From Rhizophagus irregularis (lineage: Eukaryota; Glomeromycota; Glomeromycetes; Glomerales; Glomeraceae), in NCBI RefSeq assembly GCF_026210795.1, contig NC_089430.1:5890001-5954000 (forward strand): a stretch of 64,000 nt of DNA, in the 5' to 3' direction. Made by a program: the position numbers and the translations under genes. The notes below the pieces were generated by a model that did not search any database, had not been told where the DNA came from, and saw nothing but the letters and a program-made list of their open reading frames with translations. Shown one piece after another: positions 48,305 through 63,436 of the stretch. Each line of letters begins with the position of its first letter. The stretch's first letter is position 1.

Positions 48305-49397
48305 ATGATTTTTCCGATGAGTGAACTAAAATTTCGTTTTAAATATCATGTAAATTCGCCGAAGGAATTGGAATACAATAGCAAACATGTACAGGATTTA
48401 TTAGAAAAATGGTATATGTAAACATATGACTAATAAGACAATATATGTATTTACTTTTTTACCATACCTTATCACTTACTTTACCACCTTAGGGGAATGA
48501 AACGACATAGTTATATAAAAAGATTTATTTATGAAGAATATTTTGATAATGAAAAAGACGAAAATTTTTTTTTTTTGGAATTTTTTAACGAAGAAAATGT
48601 GAGAAAAGAATTTAAAGTACAATCTGATCAAAATAATTGGAATGATTTAAATGAAAAAATTCATGATATTGTATATGAGAAAGTACCTTGTAACGTTACA
48701 ACATTAAATTTTTTTGATAGGTTATACGATGCAGGTAAATTTTCATTATTAAGTGTTTATACTAATAATTATTTATTTTATACTAAATTTATTTCTTCAT
48801 TACTACAATTAGGAATAGTAAGACGAGAGAGTGGAGCGATAGTTAAAACATCTCCAATATATTTAGAAGAGAATATATCAACACCAATAATGATAACAGA
48901 TGAATTAAGAAAACTATTATTAATATTTGATTCACCACATTATAATATATTCAGTATAGAAGATCGAAATGAATTTATATTTAGAATATTTAAATCAATT
49001 TGTTTAGGTGGCGATGTTTGTCAATTTGAAGATTTAATTATAGAATACTTAAATGTATTGAAAAAAATTTATAAAGATTTAATAAGGTATGTATAATAAT
49101 ATATGTGTGCGTAATCATTAGAAAGTTACTTTGGTAAATAATATTAACATTATTATTTTACATATATACATTATATAATTTTATAGTGTACAAAAAAATG
49201 AAGAAACCGGCGATCTAATAATTAAATCTTTTGTTTATAAAATAATTAATTTAAGTAATAATAGTTTATTTCCCCCTTCTACTACTACTATTACAAATGA
49301 TAATATTAATTGTAACAATTTTTGTTATATGACTATTGATCCCGTTAACAGGTGGGTAAATATTTGGTATCATGCTGCTTATGAATATCTATGTTAG
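48305..49397 (+). CDS. CFAP300 (DUF4498) homologue
   Basis: In animals and algae CFAP300 helps assemble dynein arms of cilia. Exons 48305-48411, 48493-49086 and 49187-49397 join in phase to 303 residues. Matching blocks: LLEKWGMKRHS (first join), VPCNVTTLNFFDRLYDAG, GAIVKTSP, ITDELRKLLLIFDSPHYNIF, RNEFIFRIFKSICLGGDVCQ, and IYKDLISVQKNEET (second join). The C-terminal beta region ends DPVNRWVNIWYHAAYEYLC. The intron positions fall inside conserved blocks, so the assignment does not rest on one exon. The finding is odd because glomeromycotinan fungi are not known to form flagella; the protein may have kept a different job. No frameshift or stop suggests decay. Confidence 0.85.
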
Positions 49398-49630
49398 CTG
49401 AATGGACCAATATTTTAGTATTTTTAGTCAGATTAATATTAGATTCGTACAAGTTTTTAGCGTAGTAAAAGATTTTCATTATTCATACTGTATTTTCAAA
49501 TATTAATTAAAATTCATTTACTTGAACTTTAAAATTACAATTTTAGCAGATTTTAAAAACGATTATTTTTTAATTAATTAATTTTTTATTTATTTATAAA
49601 AACTCCAATTTTACGGTTAAAAGTGGGGCT

Positions 49631-51826
49631 TTACTTAATTTCTTCTTTTTTATTTACCCTCCAAATTGAATCAGCAACTTTAACCACATCCAACATTTCT
49701 TTAACATCATGTACTCTAAGGATATCCACATCAGCCGAAATAGCGGCAGTACAAGCAGCAGCAGTACCCCAATTTCTATTTTGAGGAATAGGTTGATCAA
49801 TAACCTTACCAATAAAATTTTTCCTACTTGCACCAATCAAACTAGGAAACCCTTCAAGCAAACTATTTTTTCCATTAAATTCTTTTAATCTCTTTAATAT
49901 TTCTAGATTTTGATCGAATTTTTTTGCAAAACCAATACCAGGATCAATTATAATATTCCAACGCTTTACACCAGCATTGATTGCAGCTTTAACCCTTTCA
50001 TATAATTCATTAGATATATCTAATATAAGATCATTATAATCAGTTAATTGATTCATGGTTTTAGGAGTACCTCTCATATGTTGAAGGATAATTGGTAAAT
50101 TATATTTAGCAGAAATAGAATAAATTTTTTCATCTAATAAACCACCAGAAATATCATTAATTATATTAGCACCATTTTGGATGGCTTTCTCAGCTACTTC
50201 AGAATGAAAAGTATCTATTGATATAGGGATATTCGAAAGAGTATTATTAGAAGAAGAACGAATCGCTCTTATAACGGGTAATACACGATTAATTTCTTCT
50301 TCAATAGGAACATCATCAGCATCAGGACGGGTAGAACAACCACCTATATCTAATATATCAGCGCCTTCTTCAACTAATTTCAACGCGTGAGAAAGAGCAG
50401 AATCAACGTTAATGTATAATCCACCATCAGAGAATGAATCAGGAGTAACGTTAATTATACCCATTATAAAAGTTTTTGTAGACCATTTTAATATTTTGTC
50501 ATTTTTAATTGGTAATATTCTATTTACAAAATTATCAGGAGAATAAGAAGGACTTTTCAAGTAATGAGAAAGTAATTGGCCACAGGTTCTAAATAATTTT
50601 GGATGTTCAAATCCTTTTTCAATGTCACATAATGGTCTTAATACAAATTCTCTTTCACTCATTAATTGATGTGGAATAGTGAGAGAAGAAGAAACATATT
50701 CAATATCATCATAAAATAGTATATCCAAATCAATTGGCCTTTGACCATATCGTATCGTTTGAGTTCTTCCCATATTTGATTCAATATTCTTTAATTTTAC
50801 TAATAATTCTTCAGGATCTAAATTGGTTACAATTTTACAAGCAGCATTAATAAAATTTGGTTGATCCACTACATACATTGGAGACGTTTCATACAAGAAT
50901 GAAGTATCTAGTATTCTACATTCTGGTTCAAATAGTCTTAATGCCTCATTAATATTTTCAACACAATTGCCCATATTTGATCCTAGTCCAATATAAGCCA
51001 AATGATTGTATCCTTCAGGAATATCTTTATTATTGGCACTTCTATTTTGAGGAGAAGAAATATTTTTATTAAAAAATGTTTGACTTCTTATAATTTCTAC
51101 TCCTGCAGAAGCAGCAAACATTAAAGCGCTTGGTTTTTCCACTTTTATTGTAATTTTATTAACATGACATTCCGTTATTGCAATACGAGCAATAGAAGTA
51201 GCAAATGCTTCAACTGTTTTATATTTTGACTCTTCAACATGTTTTGAAACAGTTCTAACTATTGTTCTATAATTATGTGGTTTAATAACATAATCTTTGC
51301 CAGAATCCACCTTATATGTCGGATAAATAGTTAAATTAACTATAACGCTTTGTTTCTCTTCTCTTTCCCATGGATTAATTCCTATAATAGCATTCAATCT
51401 TAAATCTTGTACAAATATTCTATCATCATATTCATTACCACCGCTCTGTGATTTTGATAATTCGTCGTAATCCTCTTTGGTGCGTGTTATTTCTACCCCT
51501 GCACATTTTGCATGTAATAATGCTTTTGGTTTCTCTAGTCGAATATTAACTTTTGATATATGGAATTCTGTTATACATAATTTTGCAATTGCATCCGCCA
51601 ATGCTTCAATAGATTTAAAGGAACTTTCCTCCGAGAATTTTGTGATACTTTTAGTAATAGAACTATAATCAATTGAATATGGTAAATGGTCCGTATCTCC
51701 CGCTTTTGATATGTCTGTATAAATTATTAAATTTATTATTACTGGTTGCTTTTTTACTCTTTCCCAAGAATCAACTCCTATTATATTGTGAACTTCTAAA
51801 TCTTTTATTATTATTTTGTCTTCCAT
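49631..51826 (-). CDS. FOL1: Trifunctional folate synthesis enzyme (DHNA aldolase - HPPK - DHPS)
   Basis: Makes dihydropteroate from dihydroneopterin in the folate pathway. Single exon, 731 residues, no lesions. Two tandem dihydroneopterin-aldolase-like domains (about 1-112, VHNIIGVDSWERVKKQPV; and about 133-250, LNAIIGINPWEREEKQ) are followed by HPPK (about 272-420: AYIGLGSNMGN, YETSPMYV, RPIDLDILFYDD) and DHPS (about 450-725: MGIINVTPDSFSDGG, ADILDIGGCSTRP, INDISGG, GFPSLIGASRKNFIG, AACTAAISADVDILRVHDV). The paired aldolase domains are the usual fungal arrangement. DHPS is the sulfonamide target. The minus-strand gene meets the CFAP300 gene tail to tail, with 233 bp between. Confidence 0.97.
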   Translation of the reverse strand: MEDKIIIKDLEVHNIIGVDSWERVKKQPVIINLIIYTDISKAGDTDHLPYSIDYSSITKSITKFSEESSFKSIEALADAIAKLCITEFHISKVNIRLEKPKALLHAKCAGVEITRTKEDYDELSKSQSGGNEYDDRIFVQDLRLNAIIGINPWEREEKQSVIVNLTIYPTYKVDSGKDYVIKPHNYRTIVRTVSKHVEESKYKTVEAFATSIARIAITECHVNKITIKVEKPSALMFAASAGVEIIRSQTFFNKNISSPQNRSANNKDIPEGYNHLAYIGLGSNMGNCVENINEALRLFEPECRILDTSFLYETSPMYVVDQPNFINAACKIVTNLDPEELLVKLKNIESNMGRTQTIRYGQRPIDLDILFYDDIEYVSSSLTIPHQLMSEREFVLRPLCDIEKGFEHPKLFRTCGQLLSHYLKSPSYSPDNFVNRILPIKNDKILKWSTKTFIMGIINVTPDSFSDGGLYINVDSALSHALKLVEEGADILDIGGCSTRPDADDVPIEEEINRVLPVIRAIRSSSNNTLSNIPISIDTFHSEVAEKAIQNGANIINDISGGLLDEKIYSISAKYNLPIILQHMRGTPKTMNQLTDYNDLILDISNELYERVKAAINAGVKRWNIIIDPGIGFAKKFDQNLEILKRLKEFNGKNSLLEGFPSLIGASRKNFIGKVIDQPIPQNRNWGTAAACTAAISADVDILRVHDVKEMLDVVKVADSIWRVNKKEEIK

Positions 51827-53789
<1,963 letters not shown>

Positions 53790-53854
53790 GAAAAATATGA
53801 TGGAGAAAGTACCAATATAATTAAAGCATGGAATTATGTGTTAGTATATTTTTA

Positions 53855-53887
<33 letters not shown>

Positions 53888-54650
53888 CACAATTTTTTTA
53901 ATTAATTTTTCTTTCTTGTCCATAAAAAAAAATTTTTTTGTAATTTAAATCAAATCAATAAAATATTTATTTACAAAATTCTTTAAAATCTAAATTAGCA
54001 TAATTGAGACTTCAATCTGCTTGTAATAAATCAATCTAATTTTCTACCAATTTACCATTGATAATATTCAAGGTAGTTGCTAACACTTATATTACATAAA
54101 GTTCTAATTTGGTAATTTACTAAATCAATAACGAGGATTTTTTTCACATTTTTAGATGTCTTTTATGATCTTCAGTTCCTTATCGACCTTCTCTTGTTCA
54201 TTTTGTTAGTGACGTGAATACGATTATACGAATGCAAGGCTTTTTGCATAAATTATTCCTTAGAAAATAAATTTAAAGATAATTAAAAGATTTCGTAATT
54301 TAATACATAATATAGAAAAAAATTTTCTTTTTTGCATTTTCACTAAATGAATGAACATACTGTTAAAACTAATCATCCATAGGAATAATTCAGTTCCGCC
54401 TAAAATCCTCCTATTTATTATTTCATATAATAATTTTTCGTTTTATAACTTTGGAACAGCGTCAATATTGCCATCATATTTCCTATTAGATATTTTTTCC
54501 CATTAAAGAATAACCGATAAACCTTAGCATCAACTCCGTTATGATTTATGTATAGGATATATAATTAGCGTTCTGATCGAAGTCACGTGATTTCACGTCA
54601 AAAAATATTCCGATACCAAAATATAAATTTAAATTGGCAATTTCTATTTG
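53790..54650. other. Intergenic
   Basis: An AT microsatellite lies at 53858-53889. No gene supported. This starts the second accessory segment. Confidence 0.5.
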
Positions 54651-54652
54651 TA

Positions 54653-55020
54653 CACGGGGTGTTTGAACCCGGGTCATGTGATTATTGCCATTTTGGCTAA
54701 TAGCATAAACTTCAAAATTAGTAGATAAATGGATTTTTTCCTGCTCTACAAGTTTACCTAAGGCATCAAAGGTGCTTTTGAATGTCAGTTTTGACTTTAC
54801 CTATGAATAATTGATTTTGCCGATCACTCTTAAAAAATTTAGGAAATGATCGGCAAAGACAGTTTTTCATATATAAGTCAAAAACGGCATTCAAAACCCC
54901 CATTGATGCCTTAAGTAAATTTGCAGAGCAGTCAAAAATACATTATATTACATAGAAAAAGTAAAGGGTGTGACATTGGTGTCATTATATTTCACATGAC
55001 CCGTGTTCAAACACCCCGTG
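54653..55020. mobile_element. Tc1/mariner-like foldback MITE
   Basis: The ends read CACGGGGTGTTTGAAC and its complement, flanked by TA (54651-54652 and 55021-55022). The near-identical terminal part, about 28 bp, continues to GGGTCATGTGA. Farther in, CTGCTCTACAAGTTTACCTA (54740-54759) pairs with 54912-54933, so most of the element folds on itself around TGCCGATCA/TGATCGGCA (54829-54860). It has no coding capacity. The TA duplication and CACGGGG start suggest mobilisation by a mariner-type transposase. Confidence 0.85.
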
Positions 55021-55022
55021 TA

Positions 55023-56120
55023 AACTTTGATTTAGTCTTTCCTTTTATCTTTCTTTCATGTACTAATTTTTAATTTTAGAATAGATAACATAAAAATAGG
55101 ATTTACGTAGAGATTGACCGGTTCTTAAACAACGTCGAGAGATGACGAAGTTTTAATTCTAGTATTCTTTACATTAGTGGATCCTAGATAGTTTTTCTAT
55201 TCAAATAGTTTAACATTAGTTAGGTCAAGTTTGGCTATAGGACAGGTTTAGTATTTATTTTAAAATTTTTGTAATGTGTCTTTTAGTGCTAAAAAATGTT
55301 ATAGGGTTGTCACGTGATTTGCACGGACGGCTCTAAGTGTCTTATGTATTTGGGATACTATAAATATATTTAAATCCTGCATTAAAAATAATAATAATAA
55401 TAATTAGCGTTCTGACCCATTAATACCGCAAATATATGAATCTTGACCCGTCACGGAGTTCACGTACGTAAAACTTGACCACGTTGTCGATCCTATTCAT
55501 GGTATTGTAAAACATATGTGATCGATAATGTGCAGTGGGGTCAAGATTCATATTGCCATACATTGTCAATTTGTGACTCATCCTGACTCTGTTCTTGTAG
55601 CTCAAGCAAAAAAATGATTTATTTTATTTATTTTTATTTTATTACTAAAAGAGTAGTAGAGACTATTACAAATAAAAGTAGGTATCATAGCAATTCGAAG
55701 AAGAGACTAAAAACTAATATGCGTGTATAGAACTCCGCCCTTCATCCCGTACGGGACCTCACTCTTCGGTCAGAACTATTTGATAAAGTAGGACTACGCT
55801 AATTAATCAAATGGGAAGCAAAAAAATGATGTAATATATAAGTAATATAATATGATTACTGTAATATATCACGTGTTAGAGTAAGTCCTAAGCATTGTCA
55901 ATTTGTGACTCACCCTGACTCTGTTCTTGTATGAGATTTCTTTTGTTTTCCAAAAGTAAAACAAGTAAATTTCTATCTTGCCACTTTTTGTAAGCTTGGT
56001 CCTGGTTAGATGACATTAAAAAAATGACATTAAAGGAAAATGTGCGAGAAAGTTTATTTATAATATATATATATATTACTATTTCGAAATGATAGGAATA
56101 GCCAACGAAAAATTTTTTAT
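55023..56120. other. Intergenic with repeats
   Basis: Contains the 39-bp direct repeat listed next and an inverted pair ATGAATCTTGACCC (55437-55450) / GGGTCAAGATTCAT (55537-55550). I recognise no gene. Confidence 0.45.
55561..55931 (+). repeat. 39-bp direct repeat flanking ~290 bp
   Basis: CATTGTCAATTTGTGACTCA at 55561-55580 continues to TTCTTGTA at 55599, and the same 39 bases (one difference) recur at 55893-55931. The spacer holds a short palindrome, CCCGTACGGGA, near 55748. It may be a partial duplication or the trace of an insertion; I cannot decide which. Confidence 0.55.
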
Positions 56121-57278
56121 GTAGGAATCTTCGAACTTATCTTCCGTATGGTGTCCAGGGGAAGTTGGTAGAACCACCCCACTGTCGGCCAATTCCGATA
56201 ATAACTATATGGGACGTAGTAGCCCTACTCTGGACGATTTACGTAATGAGCATGGAGTTAATCAAAGAAATGGAGCTTCAAGACCAGAAACATTTTCTTA
56301 TCAGAATGCAAATTACCTTGGCAGACAAAATTACGGAGATGGAACCGAATGCGTTGGGTCGCCCAACAACAGTAAATGTAATGGCATCAATGAAAGAAGG
56401 AAAGATCGTGAAATTTATGTTCGGGACATCAGTCCGCTGTGGAATAGCGACAAGAACAATAACGAAAGGAATGGTGTACAGGAACAACCAATTAATAGCG
56501 AAATCGAGAGCGGCAAATATTCCGATATTGCTATGGTGTCGCAAGAATATTGTCCTAACAGAGAAAGAATTAAAAACTTGCGATTATCCTTGGGGGAATT
56601 GTGCAGAGTGGGCGCCTTTACAGGCAATGCACGAACGGAAGAAAAGCCAAAAACACCATGCCATTTTGTGGTCCCAAACGTACAATATAAAGGACAATTT
56701 TTTATGAACCCATGTCCCATGTGTCGATGGGGGAAAAAAATGATGTAACTCAAAAAGATTGCAAAATTCCGAAAAATCCGTTCTTAGAAGTCGAGATGAT
56801 AGCAAATAAATTAGATCGTAAGCATGCGGCAGAATCTCTTGGCCATTATGTCAAAAATAGAAATCCTGTTTATAAACCTTATTTGGAAGATATTAAAGCG
56901 TATGGTTTTGATCATGTTATTCTCATCGGGGAATGTTACAATGGAATGCTTTTTTTAGACTGCTACGGTCGTTTGTTCGAATGGGGAAACATGATGGCTG
57001 TTTTATGGCCGCTTGGAGATTATTGGAGTGTGATGTCAAAGGGATCTTCAACTAGAAGTGTAATATGGGGTTTAGAGTATGATGGAACTATTACAGAATT
57101 TGAAGACACTACAGATGGTATGTCAAGATTATGTTTATTCCTTTTTTTTTCTTAATTTTTATAATTGTTTTTTTTTCTCCTAGATTTGCCAGAACCTGCC
57201 ACAAAAACGACGGATGTTCACCCTGTTGCAAAGAAGAAAAAGAATTCGAAAAAAAAGAACTCAAAAAAGAAACATTGA
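56121..57278 (+). pseudogene. Deaminase-fold gene with two frameshifts and an unknown C-terminal domain
   Basis: Frame A (from about 56125, continuous to 56707) encodes GRPTTVNVMASMKEGKIVKF and then YPWGNCAEWAPL, the C-A-E zinc/catalytic motif of cytidine-deaminase folds. Frame B (open to 56748) encodes FFMNPCPMCRW, the matching PCxxC zinc motif about 40 residues later. Frame C (to 57117, then 57184-57278) encodes a further domain: ILIGECYNGMLFLDCYGRLF, WPLGDYW, WGLEYDGTITEFE, and a Lys/Asn tail. The three parts follow in order but in three frames: one change lies near 56645 and another in the GGGGGAAAAAAA run at 56729-56740. Neighbouring housekeeping genes show no such indels, so these look like real lesions. 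A start codon is not settled. Substrate (nucleoside or nucleic acid) unknown. Confidence 0.6.
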
Positions 57279-58199
57279 ACTGATTTCTGTATTGTGTTTT
57301 GATCAAAATGTGATGTCTAAATTTGATCTATAGTATTCTGAACAAATAATAATGATTATGAAATATCATAATCTGCAGGCGTAAATAATATTTCAAGTTT
57401 ACCAAAAAAATGCAAAAAAAACCAAAAAATTTACTAAATACAATGTATTTTTGCTTACTGCTTGTATACTTCTAATACTTCTTGAAGTGATATCTAATAT
57501 GTAATATTATTAATAAAAAATGAAAAATATTCACAATGCGATAATGTAATAAAAAAATGAAAAAATAAATTATACATTGTGTCACATTTATTGCCATGTG
57601 AAACAGATCCATAAGTGATAGTATATTTGATAAAAAGTCTAAACATTATTACCGTATTGTACAAAATAGATTAGGGAAGGCGTACCAACCACCAATGTAA
57701 ATATAGTAATTGTATTACACTTCTAGTCTATTAGTCTGTTAGTTTTCCACGTGAGAATTAGTCGAAGTTATAATAAATGGAATAATTGCTTACTAATCTT
57801 GGTTTTCATGTAAAACGAAATCTACAACAAATGATTACCTGAACAAGCATCTTCGGAATTGCCCCAAGTATTCGTATAACAAGTAGCCTCTAAGCTTCGC
57901 CTACGAAGTAAATTTATTATAACAAACAAATACGCGTATTTAGATAATATGTTGTTCTGTGGCAGAGAGAATAAAAATATAAGTACCGGGTTTATGTGTT
58001 ATTTCTAACATAGAAAAATGCGCTCTGTTGACAATAATTGTCTGGTTCTGAGAAGCCATTTAGAAACATAATCTCTATCAAAATTAAGGAAAACGAAACA
58101 ATTGGCGCAATTGGCGGACTCATAAGACGTATTAAAGCTGAAAAAGATTACTTCGAAACCGTTAGAGCAAAGTGATCTCAGATTATGGCGTACAAATAC
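57279..58199. other. Intergenic
   Basis: AT-rich, no supported gene. Confidence 0.45.
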
Positions 58200-59060
58200 C
58201 TGTATAGGAAACAATAATACAATTTCCTGTTTTGATCTTTCCGATAGCAACAAAATATTGTCATATTTTTGGAATCAAAGACATTTGGAAAGAAAATCCT
58301 CCCAAATCTAATCTCCACGTTGTTAAAATCGAAGGTTAGTGCTTTCTTTTTGTTTACGTTGGTCTCCATTAATGTAAAAGTAACAAAAATGCTTGTAACT
58401 AGTTATTACTCTCAACTGCATAATTTCTGATACGTACTTGATTGAAATTTCCGTGGAGCGTTGGCGAACTTAAGTCTATGAAGTCTATGATCAAAATACG
58501 ATGGAAACATCTCTTTAGCCATTATCTCTAACAAGATGGTTTTAAACGTTCCTCCCAATCAGGTTATTACATGTGAAGAGGATAGAGGTGTCATGAAAAA
58601 ATAAAATATCGTCGATATACAACTTGGAACATCTTCATGTTATATAAAAAAGCTATATATGATAAGCACGAGAAACAATTTCAACGGAAGATCACCTACG
58701 CTATGGTAACATTAGTCAAATGGAAGGGCAAGTTCGCAAATATTTCGCAAGAGTTTAAGAAGATCTCTATGGGACACATGATGAGAACATTCGAGGATAG
58801 TTAATTTGAAATAACGACAATTTATCTGATGGACCGTTTTGTTGATTTAGTCTAGAATAAATATATCCGGAGATCAAAATCAAAAAATTGTGAATTTTAT
58901 TCACATTTTTTATCGCAGATAGTAGAGCATATCATATGGAGAGTTTATGGAATCGATATTGTTATAACTACCGAAGTTCAATACGGTTAGACAACCACAT
59001 CAAAATGCTAGATTGTGCAAACAATTCATATTTTTGTATTCATCGCCAATAAATTAGCAT
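58200..59060 (+). pseudogene. Decayed gene copy related to 13440-14500
   Basis: Plus-strand counterpart of the broken copy at 13440-14500, without the inserted element. The best exon-like part is 58259-58336 (FGIKDIWKENPPKSN...), ending at a GGTTAGT donor-like site. Later blocks (TTAGTCAAATGGAAGG at about 58712, TAGATTGTGCAAACAATTCA at 59010) match but carry stops. About 200 bp at 58440-58640 is absent from or replaced in the other copy. Function unknown to me; the two copies prove only that a gene-like sequence was once repeated. Confidence 0.55.
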
Positions 59061-59679
59061 CTTTACTTACAGTGTAGAATGATAATCGTTTTCTAAATTT
59101 ACTATTGAAATATTTCTAAATTTATGTAATTTTTTATTTATACGTTTCAAATTTTCTAATTCAAGTAAATTTTTTAACCTTTCCATATTATTCTAGCTCA
59201 TTGAACTACTTAGAAAATTTCCCTTTGTACTACTTTCCGCCTCCTCCATTATTTCTTGTTTTCAATTGACTAAATTCAAGTTTTGCAAATTAGTGCTTCA
59301 CTTGAATATGATTGCTCTAAAGTGTACTCTAAGGAGTTCTCATTAGAGATTGTCGGAGTTTTTTTGTTAGAAAAATGAGAGTTTTTCCCAGAAAATTTTT
59401 CGTGGGGTGATAGAAAAGTTGATATGTATAAAAATTAATGGTTTGTTATTATTACTAGAAGTCATGGTTAAGCCGGATACTATGATTTAATGAATTTCAA
59501 GAAAAGATAGCCATTTAGAAGAAATACTCATGAACGTGATCGGAATGTCGATCATTTTGGCCAAAATTAACGATGTACTAATTCTGGCCAAACTTGTAGT
59601 TCTAGCGAAATTAAAATTAAAAATTAATCCGGATGATTTTCTAGTTTCTACCCATCGCGAAAATTTTTTTTCAGTAAAA
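59061..59679. other. Intergenic, promoter side of the prolyl-tRNA synthetase gene
   Basis: No gene. 59543-59600 contains TTTGGCCAAAATTA and ATTCTGGCCAAAC words like those in the hAT-like element. Confidence 0.5.
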
Positions 59680-61977
<2,298 letters not shown>

Positions 61978-63260
61978 ATATATAGTAAATTATTCAGCTT
62001 TACCTTTTTTTACCTAAATTTTGAAATGATAGCCTTTTAATTTATTTCCCACTTTAAATGTCAATAACTTTTACTTTTTAAATTTCAAAATTAAAAAAAA
62101 GACTATCCCTTAAACCATAAGCAATTGCAGGCAAATTTGCCCACAATTTTACCAAAATTTCAACTCTCATCTAATTTTATAAAAAATAAACAATTTTAAT
62201 AAAATTTTTTCCAAAATAGTTTAAAATATATTGTGCAGCAATTATTATCATTTATTAATTATATATTAGAAAATCGAAAATTACCCATTGGTCAAAAGTT
62301 GTATTTTAAGATAATCACAAAGTTTTAAAAAACTTTGCACTTAACTTTGATGATTTCATTATAATTAATTGTAGCTATATAAAAGCTTAATATAATATGT
62401 AGAATTTGGTATGAGAAACAACTTTTGTTAATATGATTTTTAATGTTTAAAAGTAGGATTTTAACTTTATATAGAACCTTAATGAAAATTTTAATTATAT
62501 ATATATATTCATAAAAATTAATTTTTTTATCTTTATTTTGTTTATAATAAATATTTAAATAGAGAAAAAATATGATAAGTTTAGATTTTATTATATAAAA
62601 ATTCTGATACTATTTTTGCAGACTAATTTCTCATCAATTTTAATGATTAATCCCATATTTCATACAATTTATGGCCAGAATGAGATCAATTGGCTACAAA
62701 TTATGTGATAATTTGGTCAAATTAAAGAATTTTTTATAGCATCATTTATTCTAATTTAGAAATTGTAAGCAAATTTACCTGCAAAATGGTTTAAAAATAC
62801 TTTTACAGTATTTATTTTAATCAAACATAGTAATTTTACAGAATATAAAAACACTAAAATATAAGTTAAATCGATACTTGATTTAAAATTAAATAAGGTT
62901 CTAGGTATTATTAAAGATCTGAATAGGTCAATTTAATCTGGATTATAGATGGTTCAAGAACACTATCTATTAATACTAGAGATATGATCTTTATTAAATA
63001 CTACCATTCAACATATCTCAGTAAAATGAATCTAATAAATATTAATTCATTTATGTATGATTATTGAATAACAAATAATGCTAAGTTTCACATTTTTTTT
63101 TACTTTTGAAAAAATTTATTTCTCATATAAGTGATTTTTCATTCCCTTAAATTTAATATATAAAAATGATGTCATATTGATCATTTGCCAATTATTTTTA
63201 AAAATGAAATACAAAAAAAATTTTTTTTAAAAATAAAACTTAATATAAATTTATATAATC
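61978..63260. other. Gene-free AT-rich tail
   Basis: No supported frame on either strand. Similar words (GCAAATTT, TTTAATTTA) recur, but I cannot show a defined repeat. Confidence 0.45.
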
Positions 63261-63436
63261 AGGACCCCGGATATCTAATATAAAGGTCATAATGGACTTT
63301 TGGCCAAAAAAGTTCATCAAAATTGGACCACTGGATGCCGAGATATTTACAAAAAACGATTTTTTGAGCCCCTGAAAAATGGGCCAATCTGCCGAAAGTG
63401 TGACTTATGACCTGTTTTGGAGATATCCGGGGTCCT
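63261..63436. mobile_element. 176-bp MITE with 16-bp inverted ends and 8-bp target duplication
   Basis: The ends are AGGACCCCGGATATCT and its exact reverse complement. ATATAATC lies on both sides (63253-63260 and 63437-63444). AGGTCATAA (63283-63291) also pairs with TTATGACCT (63406-63414). No coding capacity. The 8-bp duplication fits hAT-type mobilisation, but the ends differ from those of the 22824-23921 element, so it is another family. Confidence 0.88.

Noticed and set aside
53858-53889. TA repeat as a possible origin or matrix site
   Set aside because: Simple microsatellite; nothing specific supports a function.
55420-55605. 61-residue minus-strand frame
   Set aside because: It spans an inverted repeat and part of a direct repeat; coding signal is absent.
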